In this document: positions 9,373 to 17,252 of the stretch, in pieces | Layout of the letters: each line of letters begins with the position of its first letter | Numbering within the stretch: the stretch's first letter is position 1 | Assembly: GCF_042660285.1 (NCBI RefSeq) | Contig: NZ_JBHSTP010000001.1 | Span: forward strand, 620,001 to 684,000 | Origin: Luethyella okanaganae | GTDB taxonomy: Bacteria; Actinomycetota; Actinomycetes; Actinomycetales; Microbacteriaceae | DNA length: 64,000 bases | Direction of reading: 5' to 3' | Notes under the pieces: generated by a model | What the model saw: only the letters and a program-made list of their open reading frames with translations | Databases searched by the model: none | Told to the model about the DNA's origin: nothing | Made by a program: the position numbers and the translations under genes

Positions 9373-9597
9373 TCAACCGGCGGTATGCCCAGACGTCTCA
9401 CGTCGCAGCAACGCCCGCGCCTCGTGCTCGACCAGGACCGGAACGTAGGTGCGGATCGGACGGCCGTCGAACACGCGGAGCTCACTCCGCACGACGTCGC
9501 CGATGTGAGCGTAGGGCAGCTGAGGATACCGGGCCGCGAGCCGGTCGATGACCTGGCCGACGGCTTTCTCCTCCTCGATGTCATCATGCGTGCGCAT
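9373..9597 (-). CDS. three-helix bundle dimerization domain protein
   Basis: A 74-residue helical cytosolic protein. Its pattern (EEEKAVGQVIDRLAARYP, then HIGDVVRSEL, FDGRPIRTYVPVLVEHEARALLR) matches the small three-helix-bundle dimerization (DUF3562-like) family common in actinobacteria. It stops 9 nt from the adnB stop, in convergent orientation. No partner domain is fused to it. Biological role unknown. Confidence 0.7.
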   Translation of the reverse strand: MRTHDDIEEEKAVGQVIDRLAARYPQLPYAHIGDVVRSELRVFDGRPIRTYVPVLVEHEARALLRRETSGHTAG

Positions 9598-9698
9598 AGT
9601 TCGATTGTGCGGCGCATACGCGGTCGCGTCAACGGGTCGGTCCGGTCGCCGGACGAATGGCCGAAAGGGCGAGCGGCGGAGGTCTCGGCTCGTCGAGG

Positions 9699-10871
9699 TC
9701 AGGCCTGACGACCGGACTCGATAGGCCCCGTCGCGGTGTCGTCGTGCGCGGTGTCGTCGTGCGCGGTGTCGTCGTCGTCGGGGTCGGCATCGTCGAGGTC
9801 GCCGAACTCGGACCGCTCGAAGTCCGACTGGTCGTAGCTGTCGGTGTGCATAGCCGAGCCATGGTCGCGGGTGAGCGGAGCTCGGGGAGTGCGGTCGAGC
9901 ATGGCCTCCACGTCGGAGACGGCGAGGACTGGTCCGGTCGAGGGGGAGAGAGGGTTCATCACATCGCTGTGCACGCTCTCGACGAGACCGTCCAGCATGG
10001 CGACGGCATCGTCGATGATCGCCTGGTTGTGCGTGTCGGCGCCGTGCATGAGCCAGCGGGCGAGCTCCAGCTCTGCGTATAGCATCGCGCGTTGCGTGAT
10101 GAGCCGGTCTGCGCCGCCGCCGCGGCCGGCCGTATAGGCGGCGAGCGCGATCTCAGCGGCCTCGCCGCGCGAGCCGAGCAGCCAGTGCAGATCGCGGGCG
10201 GCGTCTCCGACGCGCAGACCGGACCAACCGAGGATGCCGGACACCGCGTCGTCGGACACGAGGAACGAGTCCGCCGACAGTCCGCCATGGATCACCGTCG
10301 GCGGGAACCGCCACAGGGCGTCGTCATCCGTCGCCTCCTCCCAGCGTCGCAGCAGCGCGGCCGGCACATGCCCCGTGTCGGCGGCTTGCCCGATGAGGGC
10401 GATGGCGGCTGTGCGACATTCCTGTGCGTTCTGCTGCGGCAGACCGGCATCCGTGATGAACGCCGTCGGCAGGGCGTGGATGGCGGCGATCGAGCGACCG
10501 ATCGATCCGGAGAGGCCGACCCGCTCGGTCAGCTCGTCGACCTGGAACTTCTCGCCATGGAGGTATCCGTAGACGATGGCACGGGTTCCTCCAACCGGAG
10601 TCTGGCCCAGAAACTCGGGGACGTCGAAGGGCAGGCGGCTGCGAACTCCCGTGCTGAGGGCGCGCAGCGCGACCAGGTCGGCGGACTGCTCTGTCTCGGC
10701 ACCCTGGTTGCGGGGTACACGGACGATGAGTCGGTGCCCATCGCGTCCGTGCAGCACCGCCGCGTCGAAATCGCCATGCTCTCCGCGTGTGTGGCTGCGG
10801 GCTGCGGCGACATCGAGCCCCGGAACGGCCGAGGTGGCCAACGCGGCTAGAGTGAGATGAGATCTGGCCAT
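9699..10871 (-). CDS. aminoglycoside/macrolide phosphotransferase-like protein
   Basis: A 390-residue kinase-fold protein of the APH/choline-kinase family. The N-lobe has LIVRVPRNQGAE. The catalytic loop is VIHGGLSADSFLV, in place of the usual HxDxxxxN, and the metal-site region is GILGWSGLRVGDAARDL, where an Asp normally precedes the W. Two catalytic Asp positions are therefore changed (HGGLS, LGWSG), so activity is doubtful. The start is ATG 10871 with AGGGG just upstream; the frame is open further but lacks a ribosome site. The last ~35 residues are an acidic tail with a DDTAH repeat. Position beside nudC/uvrD2 is shared with other actinobacteria. Confidence 0.75.
   Translation of the reverse strand: MARSHLTLAALATSAVPGLDVAAARSHTRGEHGDFDAAVLHGRDGHRLIVRVPRNQGAETEQSADLVALRALSTGVRSRLPFDVPEFLGQTPVGGTRAIVYGYLHGEKFQVDELTERVGLSGSIGRSIAAIHALPTAFITDAGLPQQNAQECRTAAIALIGQAADTGHVPAALLRRWEEATDDDALWRFPPTVIHGGLSADSFLVSDDAVSGILGWSGLRVGDAARDLHWLLGSRGEAAEIALAAYTAGRGGGADRLITQRAMLYAELELARWLMHGADTHNQAIIDDAVAMLDGLVESVHSDVMNPLSPSTGPVLAVSDVEAMLDRTPRAPLTRDHGSAMHTDSYDQSDFERSEFGDLDDADPDDDDTAHDDTAHDDTATGPIESGRQA
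9733..9777. repeat. 15-bp tandem repeat in the phosphotransferase tail
   Basis: Three copies of GCGGTGTCGTCGTGC (third copy ends TCG) at 9733-9747, 9748-9762 and 9763-9777. On the minus strand they encode the acidic DDTAH repeats at the protein's C-terminus. The unit keeps the reading frame. Confidence 0.8.
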
Positions 10872-10996
10872 GACCCCTAGGTTAGGTCGACATCCGGTCG
10901 GCGTGGCCGTGCGCCACGCCCCCTGCTCCATCTCAAGCGTGCAAATGCGGCTGCGCAGTGCCTGATCGGTCTTTCGCAGCGAAGGGAGAATTCGCC

Positions 10997-11959
10997 GTGT
11001 CCCAACCCTTTCCGGCGAGGCTGCCCCTCGTCCGGCAGGATGTCGATCGGAATGCCGGGGTCAGGGCTGATCCGGGCCTGATCGATCGGCTGAGGGCCGA
11101 TCCGGCCACCCGGGTGCTTCCGATCGCGCGAGGTCGCGCGCTCGCCGCTGAGCAGGTGGACGGCTCGGCGCCGCGTCTGGACCTTCTGCCGCCTGACGCG
11201 ATCCCCACCGCCGAGACGTGGATCTACCTCGGGCTGTCGACCTCGGTGTCGAGTGTCGAGGCTCCGGGAACGCCGCTGCTCGCTGCCGTGCTCACTGACG
11301 CCGCGGCATCCGCTCTGCAGTCGGAGGAACTGCGTTGGGCTGGACTGCGCTCTATCGCCGCACATCTCGACGATCGCGACGCAGGCCTCTTCACCGAGGC
11401 GATCGCCGTGGCGAACTGGCACGATTCCCACCGCTTCTGTCCACGATGCGGAACGGCGACCGACACCGTGCAGGCCGGCTGGGTGCGGCTCTGCCCGGTC
11501 GACAACGTCGAGGTCTTCCCGCGCACCGATCCGGCCGTCATCGTTCGAATCACCGACGACGCCGACCGCATCCTGCTCGGATCCAACGCGCTCTGGGAGC
11601 CGAATCGTTACTCGCTGCTCGCGGGTTTCGTGGAGCCTGGTGAGTCGTTCGAGGCGGCCGTGTTGCGCGAGACGCACGAGGAGTCCGGCCTACGGGTCGC
11701 GAATCCCGTCTACCTCGGCTCGCAGCCGTGGCCGTTCCCTGCGTCGATCATGGTCGGATTCGGCGCGACCCTGGCTGACGACGAGGCGCCTCACGCCGTC
11801 GTTCCCGATGGCGAGGAGATCCTTGAGCTGCGCTGGTTCAGCCGTGAGCAACTGCGTGAGGCGTTCGCCGAGATTCTCCTGCCCGGACCCTCATCGATCG
11901 CGCACGCCATCGTCGCTGACTGGTACGGTTCGCCCCTTGAGTCGGCTCAGGACGGGTAG
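10997..11959 (+). CDS. nudC: NAD(+) diphosphatase, Nudix family
   Basis: A 320-residue NudC-type hydrolase that cleaves NAD(H) to NMN(H) and AMP and, in other bacteria, removes NAD caps from RNA. The Nudix box is complete: GFVEPGESFEAAVLRE then EESG. It is followed by the NADH-diphosphatase signature SQPWPFPASIM. The zinc ribbon starts FCPRCG and has a third Cys in RLCPVDN, but no fourth Cys where NudC proteins usually have one. GTG 10997 is preferred because GAAGGGAG lies 7-8 nt upstream; the frame stays open to 10958. The uvrD2 start lies 7 nt downstream, so the two are likely cotranscribed, as in mycobacteria. Confidence 0.9.
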   Translation: MSQPFPARLPLVRQDVDRNAGVRADPGLIDRLRADPATRVLPIARGRALAAEQVDGSAPRLDLLPPDAIPTAETWIYLGLSTSVSSVEAPGTPLLAAVLTDAAASALQSEELRWAGLRSIAAHLDDRDAGLFTEAIAVANWHDSHRFCPRCGTATDTVQAGWVRLCPVDNVEVFPRTDPAVIVRITDDADRILLGSNALWEPNRYSLLAGFVEPGESFEAAVLRETHEESGLRVANPVYLGSQPWPFPASIMVGFGATLADDEAPHAVVPDGEEILELRWFSREQLREAFAEILLPGPSSIAHAIVADWYGSPLESAQDG

Positions 11960-11966
11960 TGCGCTG

Positions 11967-13691
11967 ATGACGACGACTGACGTGCTCCTGGCCGGGCTCG
12001 ACGAGCAGCAGAGAGTGGCGGCGGAGGCCCTCATCGGGCCGGTGTGCATGCTCGCGGGCGCCGGAACCGGAAAGACCCGGGCGATCACCCACCGCATCGC
12101 CTACGGCATCGCGAGCGGAGCCTATGCGCCGAACAGGGTCATGGCGCTCACGTTCACGACGCGAGCCGCTGCCGAACTGCGTGGCCGTCTGCGACAGCTT
12201 GGGGCGTCCGGCGTCTCGGCCCGGACCTTCCATGCGGCAGCGCTCTCGCAGCTCAACTACTTCTGGCCGCAGGTCGTCGGCAGCCAGACGCCGACGATCC
12301 TCGACAACAAGGCACGCTTGCTCGGCCACGCCGCCGAACGCCTCGCACTCAAGATCGACACCGCGACGTTGCGAGATGTCGCGGGCGAGATCGAATGGCG
12401 CAAGGTCAGCGGCCTTTCGCTGGAACGCTACGCCGCGACGCTCGCGCAACGGGGAGCGCCGGGAACGCTCGATGCCGAGCAGAGCGTCGCATTGCAGCAG
12501 GCATACGAGGACCTCAAAGACGAGCGACGTCAGCTCGACTTCGAGGATGTGCTCCTCGCGATGGCTGGCATGATCGAGCAGGAGCCGTCCGTCGCGCTGC
12601 AGGTGCGCGAGCAGTATCGTTTCTTCGTCGTCGACGAGTTCCAGGACGTCTCCCCGTTGCAACACCAGTTGCTCGGCCTGTGGCTCGGAGACCGCCGCGA
12701 TCTGTGTGTCGTCGGCGATGCGAGTCAGACCATCTACTCATTCGCTGGGGCTCGGGCGGAATACCTGCTCGAGTTCCCAGCGCGCTATGCGGACGCCACG
12801 ATCGTGCGACTCGAGCAGAACTATCGCTCGACTCCCTCGATCGTGGCCGCGGCCAATCGGCTCATGCGTGGCAGACCGGGCGCGCTCGTGCTGCATGCGG
12901 CGGCGTCGCGACTCGATTCACCGCCCGGTTCAGGGGTCTCGGTGCGCGAGTATGCGAGCGACCTGGCCGAGGCGCGTGGCATCGCCCAGCAGATCCTGGA
13001 GTTGATCGAGGCGGGGGAGCGCCCCGAGGACATCGCCGTGCTCTACCGGGTGAATGTGCAGGCGGCAGCCATCGAGACCGCACTCGGCGATGTCGGGGTG
13101 AGCTACCAGATCCGTGGGGCCAAGCGGTTCTTCGAACAGTCGGAGGTTCGGCAGGCGGTCATGTCGCTACGGGCGGCATCCGTCTCGATCTCGGGAGAGC
13201 CGCTCTTCAAGTCGGTGAGCGATGTGCTGCGCGGCCTGGGCTGGAGCCAGCAGCCTCCCGAAGCACGCGGGGCCGTGCGAGACCGCTGGGAGTCGCTCAA
13301 CGCGATCATGGGGCTCGTCGATCAGACGGCGCCAGGCACGACCTTTCGGCAGTTCACCGACGAACTCCTGGAGCGCGAGGCTGGTCAGCACGAACCGACA
13401 GTGTCTGCCGTGACGCTCGCGACTTTGCACTCCGCCAAAGGACTCGAATGGGAGAGCGTCTTCGTCGTGGGGATGAGCGAGGGACTTGTGCCGATCAGCT
13501 ACGCGACCACGTTCGAGCAGATCGACGAGGAACGCCGGCTGCTGTACGTAGGCATCACCCGCGCCCGGAGCCGGCTCACGCTGAGTTGGGCTGCGACCGG
13601 CTTGCAACGCCGGGGTCAAAGGGATCGTTCGCGTTTCCTGTCGGAGATCGGCATCCGCACTCCTCGTGCGGCCGGTGTTCGAGGATCATAG
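11967..13691 (+). CDS. uvrD2: ATP-dependent DNA helicase UvrD2, short form
   Basis: A 574-residue superfamily 1A 3'-5' helicase: Walker A LAGAGTGKT, motif Ia LTFTTRAAAEL, Walker B FVVDEFQDVS, motif III GDASQTIYSFAGA, motif IV LEQNYRST, motif V TLHSAKGLEWE, motif VI YVGITRAR. Mycobacterial UvrD2 (about 700 aa) carries an HRDC domain and a tetra-cysteine tail after motif VI. Here the protein ends about 35 residues after motif VI with no cysteines, so both are missing. Start ATG 11967 sits directly after nudC. The last 116 nt overlap the convergent gene downstream. Role: DNA repair/unwinding. Confidence 0.9.
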   Translation: MTTTDVLLAGLDEQQRVAAEALIGPVCMLAGAGTGKTRAITHRIAYGIASGAYAPNRVMALTFTTRAAAELRGRLRQLGASGVSARTFHAAALSQLNYFWPQVVGSQTPTILDNKARLLGHAAERLALKIDTATLRDVAGEIEWRKVSGLSLERYAATLAQRGAPGTLDAEQSVALQQAYEDLKDERRQLDFEDVLLAMAGMIEQEPSVALQVREQYRFFVVDEFQDVSPLQHQLLGLWLGDRRDLCVVGDASQTIYSFAGARAEYLLEFPARYADATIVRLEQNYRSTPSIVAAANRLMRGRPGALVLHAAASRLDSPPGSGVSVREYASDLAEARGIAQQILELIEAGERPEDIAVLYRVNVQAAAIETALGDVGVSYQIRGAKRFFEQSEVRQAVMSLRAASVSISGEPLFKSVSDVLRGLGWSQQPPEARGAVRDRWESLNAIMGLVDQTAPGTTFRQFTDELLEREAGQHEPTVSAVTLATLHSAKGLEWESVFVVGMSEGLVPISYATTFEQIDEERRLLYVGITRARSRLTLSWAATGLQRRGQRDRSRFLSEIGIRTPRAAGVRGS

Positions 13692-14424
13692 TCTCGCCGG
13701 ACTCGGCATCCAGGAACACGGATGCCTCGGTCAGGCTTCTCCGTGTGGTCGTGAGCCGTTCGAGCACGAGTTCTGTCGCCCGTGAAGCCGCGGCGAGGCT
13801 GGTGCGCTGCGTCTCAGCGGCGGCGGTGCTGTCGAGCAGTTGCGAGGCTATCGCGGGCCATGCCGGGTCGGCGTCGGTGCGCTGAAGCTCGAGACAGTAG
13901 AGGCAGGGTCCGAGACCAGGTTCGACGAGCGGGCCGATCCGCACCCCGGTGTCTCCGAAGACGATCGGGACGTGGGGCACGTCGCGGCGGAGCCAGCGCC
14001 CATAACGACGAGGAGGGACGACGTGGGAGGCGACGAGCACGACGAGCGCGGGTGTCTGCCGCGCCGCCTGGTCGAACGGCCGGATGCCGACACCGTCGAG
14101 AAAGGTGCGCACCCGGTCGGCGGTCGGCCCGGTGCCGTCGACGAGGACCGAGCGGTCGCTCATCGGTTCAGGGGGCCGCGCGGTTTCGACGATGGCGGGG
14201 GCGAGCACGTCGATCAGACGGTCGACTTCGGCGCGGGGGACTCCGACGGCTCCGGCGAGGTAGTCGAGGGAGGCGCGGTGCAGCCCGAGTCTCAGGGCCG
14301 CGATCACCCGCTCGTCGGCCGCCGTCACCCCGGTGAGGGTGACGAGGGCTCTGTCGACGCCGAACTGGAGCGAGTCGGGCGTGCGCCAGACGACCGGATA
14401 GCGGGGATCGAGCGACAAAACCAT
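13576..14424 (-). CDS. E1/cyclodehydratase-like protein (ThiF/Ocin-ThiF type)
   Basis: A 282-residue cytosolic protein. It resembles the actinobacterial family annotated as TOMM leader-peptide-binding or cyclodehydratase-like (Rv3196 position). The N-terminal ~80 residues look like a winged-helix/RRE-type module. Next comes a Rossmann-like part (VLVDGTGPTADRV, ALVVLVAS) without an obvious nucleotide loop, then a likely Cys4 zinc site formed by CLYC (about 193-196) and CGC near the end. No precursor peptide or dehydrogenase gene lies beside it, so a peptide-modification role is unproven. Its 3' end overlaps the uvrD2 3' end by 116 nt in convergent orientation. Confidence 0.6.
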   Translation of the reverse strand: MVLSLDPRYPVVWRTPDSLQFGVDRALVTLTGVTAADERVIAALRLGLHRASLDYLAGAVGVPRAEVDRLIDVLAPAIVETARPPEPMSDRSVLVDGTGPTADRVRTFLDGVGIRPFDQAARQTPALVVLVASHVVPPRRYGRWLRRDVPHVPIVFGDTGVRIGPLVEPGLGPCLYCLELQRTDADPAWPAIASQLLDSTAAAETQRTSLAAASRATELVLERLTTTRRSLTEASVFLDAESGETMILEHRPHEECGCRSPTGNANDPFDPGVASRSQPNSA

Positions 14425-14503
14425 GCGAGCAGGATGCCTCAGTCGCGCAGGAGGTGCCCGAAGTTATCCACAGGGACAGAGGCCGCCGGTTCCGTCGGCG
14501 GCG

Positions 14504-15937
14504 TCAATCCACCGGATCGGATGAGTTGGACGGGCCGCTCGGATCGTCGGGGTCGACCGGCCGTTCTGGGCCGTCCTCGCGCAACAGCTCTTCGAGCGCC
14601 TGGTCGAAATCGTCGAGCACGGCCTCCCCGCTCTCAGCAGCACTCGTCAGCCGTGCGACGAGCGTCTGCGGATCGTCGAGGTCCTCTGCCGTCGGCAGTA
14701 TGTCGGGGTGCGCCCACAGGGCGTCGCGTGCCGCCGCTCCGACGGCATCCGTCACCGCCTGCCACATGGTGGCGGCGTCGCGCAGACGACGCGGTCTCAG
14801 CTCGAGGCCGACGAGGGTCGCGAACGCCGACTCGGCTGGTCCGCCGGACGCGCGGCGTCGACGGACCATCTCGGCGATCGCCACGGTCTTCGGCAGTCGA
14901 TTGGTCGCCTGCGCCGTCACGACATCGACCCAGCCCTCTATGAGAGCGAGCATCGTCTCAAGTCGTGCGAGCGCTGCGAGCTGGGCCTCGCTCTTCGGCG
15001 GAATGAGGGTCCCGTCGACCATGGCTTGACGCAACTCCTCCGGGTTCGACGGATCGAATCCTTCGGCGAGCTCCTCGAGTCGTTCGGTGTCGATACTGAT
15101 GCCGCGCGCGAATTCCGTGATCGAGGTGATGAGGTGCAACCGCAGCCAGCGCGAATGCCGGAACAGACGTGCGTGAGCGAGTTCGCGCACGGCGAGATAG
15201 ATCTGCACCTGGTCGGCCGGGATATCGAGTCCCTCGCCGAACTCGCCGACGTTCTGGGGCAGGAGTGCGGCCTGCTGCTCTCCGAGCAGCGGGATGCCGA
15301 CGTCGCCACCCGAGACGACCTCGCTCGCGAGCTGCCCAACGACCTGGCCGAGCTGCATGGCGAAGAGAGTGCCTCCGATCGAGCGCATCACCTGGCTGGC
15401 GTTCGCGACCATGTCGTGGAACTCCTCAGGCGCCTGCTCGGTGATGACACGGGTGAGCGAGTCGGAGATGCTCGTGGCCACGGGCTCCGCGAGTTGCGTC
15501 CAAACGGACATCGTCGCCGTCACCCACTCCTTGCGGCTCATGAGCCGGGGCTCGACCGTGAGCTCGCTCACCGTGATGACCTCGTCGAGCCAGAGCGCGG
15601 CGATATGAAAGGCCTGCTCCAACTGGGTACGCTGCTCGTCGGTCACCGAGAGCTGCGTAGCGGACGCCCTGTCCTCGCCCTGCTTGAGTGCGAGCCCCCA
15701 GCTGATGCCGTCGTCGCTGGAGCGGAGCGCGTTCTGCAGTTGGTTCACGAGTGCGGCGACGCTCGCCGGGTCGTCGGGCAGGCCGGCGGCTCCGGCCAGC
15801 TGGCTCGGGTCGACCGAGGAGTTGCCGGACAGGATGTCACGCAACATGTCCCGGAACTCGTCGCTCGGTTCATGATCCTCGGGATTCATGTCGTCGGAGT
15901 CGTCTCCGGGGTGGGCGTTGTCGGCCACTTCAGCCAC
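14504..15937 (-). CDS. zincin_2-type (DUF2342) metalloprotease-like protein
   Basis: A 477-residue protein matching the actinobacterial 'zinc-dependent metalloprotease' family at the Rv3195 position. The N-terminus is acidic (NAHPGDDSDDMNPEDHEPSDEF). The middle has MRSIGGTLFAMQLGQVVGQL and the family segment VRELAHARLFRHSRWLR. The position expected for HExxH reads RELAH, so a classical zinc motif is not visible and catalysis is uncertain. No signal peptide. It is divergent from the Lon-like protease gene; the 123-nt gap must hold both promoters. Confidence 0.75.
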   Translation of the reverse strand: MAEVADNAHPGDDSDDMNPEDHEPSDEFRDMLRDILSGNSSVDPSQLAGAAGLPDDPASVAALVNQLQNALRSSDDGISWGLALKQGEDRASATQLSVTDEQRTQLEQAFHIAALWLDEVITVSELTVEPRLMSRKEWVTATMSVWTQLAEPVATSISDSLTRVITEQAPEEFHDMVANASQVMRSIGGTLFAMQLGQVVGQLASEVVSGGDVGIPLLGEQQAALLPQNVGEFGEGLDIPADQVQIYLAVRELAHARLFRHSRWLRLHLITSITEFARGISIDTERLEELAEGFDPSNPEELRQAMVDGTLIPPKSEAQLAALARLETMLALIEGWVDVVTAQATNRLPKTVAIAEMVRRRRASGGPAESAFATLVGLELRPRRLRDAATMWQAVTDAVGAAARDALWAHPDILPTAEDLDDPQTLVARLTSAAESGEAVLDDFDQALEELLREDGPERPVDPDDPSGPSNSSDPVD

Positions 15938-16060
15938 CTCTCAGTTGCTTGTCTCTACGCTAGCCCGAGATTCTCTGGCTTCGATGGGAAATGCCCTAGG
16001 CTAGGGGGTTCTGCTGTCCGCCTGTCGCGAACAGCGTGCGGACGCAGGGAAAGGATCGCG

Positions 16061-17155
16061 GTGGCACTGTTCAGCGACAGCACCGTTGAGGTTCCGGGTC
16101 ATCGCCGGAACAGAGGCTGGCTCATCCTTTTCGTCGCACTCGCGATCGGTGTCATCCTCGGGGTCGCTCCGGCGCCGTATGTGATCGAGCAGCCCGGTCC
16201 GGTCTACAACACGCTCGGCACCGCCGATCATGACGGGGCACAGGTACCCCTCGTCACGATCCCCGATGAGCCCACCTACCCGACCGCGGGATCCCTCGAC
16301 CTGCTCACGGTATCCGTCGTCGGCAACCCTGGGCAGCGTTTCAGTTGGTTCGACGTCCTCGGCGCCTGGTCCGACTCGAGCAAGGCCGTCCTCCCGATCG
16401 ATCAGGTCTTTCCCCCCGATGTCACCGTCGAGCAGCGCAACAGGGCCAACCAGGTCGCGATGGTCAACTCGCAGAAGGATGCGATCGCTGCAGCCCTCGT
16501 CTATCTCGGCTATGACTTTCCGCGCAACGTCAAGATCGTGACCTTGCCGGATGGCTCGCCCTCGGCGGGCATCCTGCGAGCCGATGACGAGGTTCTCTCG
16601 GTGAACGGCGAGGCGGTGCACGACCTCGCCGCCTTCCGCACCGCGCTCGCGGCGAACGGCACCGACGCTCCAGCCACCCTCGGTATCCTTCGTGGTGATC
16701 ATACGCTCACAGTGCAGGCGACGCCGGTGGAGAGGGGGGACGCCATCGTGCTCGACGTCAAGGTCTCGATGGACTACTCCTTTCCTTTCGCCGTCGACAT
16801 CCAGCTCGACAACGTCGGTGGTCCGAGTGCCGGCATGATGTTCGCGCTCGGCATTGTGGACAAGCTCACCCCGGGGGAGCTGAACGGCGGTGAGAACGTC
16901 GCAGGAACCGGCACGATCGACTCGGCCGGCAGTGTGGGCGCCATCGGCGGCATCCGGCAGAAGATGTACGGCGCGAAGAATGCCGGCGCCGACTGGTTCC
17001 TCGCCCCCGCGTCGAACTGCGACGAGGTGACCGGACACGTCCCAGACGGTCTGACCGTCTTCGCCGTCAAGACCCTCGACGACTCCGTCGCGGCTCTCGA
17101 CGCGATAGCGGGCGGAGCGGATACGAGCGCACTACCCCGCTGTTCCGTCGGTTGA
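16061..17155 (+). CDS. membrane-anchored PDZ/Lon-like serine protease
   Basis: A 364-residue protein (Rv3194c type). One N-terminal membrane segment (LILFVALAIGVILGVAP, about residues 22-38) is followed by a beta-rich region, a PDZ domain (ILRADDEVLSVNGEAV, about 168-183) and a Lon-like proteolytic domain. The Ser/Lys dyad is visible: S256 in GGPSAGM and K301 in RQKMYGAK, with the spacing usual for Lon. It is predicted to sit on the outer face of the membrane. GTG 16061 is the start, preceded by GGGAAAGGA. Upstream reading frame is open but lies antisense to the zincin gene. The UPF0182 gene follows. Confidence 0.88.
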   Translation: MALFSDSTVEVPGHRRNRGWLILFVALAIGVILGVAPAPYVIEQPGPVYNTLGTADHDGAQVPLVTIPDEPTYPTAGSLDLLTVSVVGNPGQRFSWFDVLGAWSDSSKAVLPIDQVFPPDVTVEQRNRANQVAMVNSQKDAIAAALVYLGYDFPRNVKIVTLPDGSPSAGILRADDEVLSVNGEAVHDLAAFRTALAANGTDAPATLGILRGDHTLTVQATPVERGDAIVLDVKVSMDYSFPFAVDIQLDNVGGPSAGMMFALGIVDKLTPGELNGGENVAGTGTIDSAGSVGAIGGIRQKMYGAKNAGADWFLAPASNCDEVTGHVPDGLTVFAVKTLDDSVAALDAIAGGADTSALPRCSVG

Positions 17156-17175
17156 CCGCGAACATCACCTGCTCA

Positions 17176-17215
17176 CAGCCATGGTTGTCTAGGATCAGCC
17201 ATGGTTGCCTAGGAT
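17176..17215 (+). repeat. tandem 20-bp repeat carrying duplicated TAGGAT boxes
   Basis: CAGCCATGGTTGTCTAGGAT (17176-17195) is repeated at 17196-17215 with one C/T change. Each copy ends in TAGGAT, a good actinobacterial -10 hexamer. It lies 38-77 nt upstream of the UPF0182 start, in a 97-nt intergenic gap. Confidence 0.7.
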
Positions 17216-17252
17216 AGGTAGTCGTCCCTAATTCGAAGAGCAAGAGGCCTAC

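Noticed and set aside
9698..9709. Palindrome GTCAGGCCTGAC at the phosphotransferase stop
   Set aside because: No loop and no T-run; too short to call a terminator or operator.
11253..11966. Extended N-terminus for uvrD2 reaching back into nudC
   Set aside because: The extra part lies out of frame inside nudC and is Arg/Ser-rich; the helicase starts at 11967.
12044..13885. 613-codon plus-strand frame inside uvrD2
   Set aside because: Alternate-frame shadow of the helicase gene.
14708..16060. Long open frame upstream of the Lon-like protease
   Set aside because: It is antisense to the zincin-type gene; the membrane anchor and ribosome site place the start at 16061.
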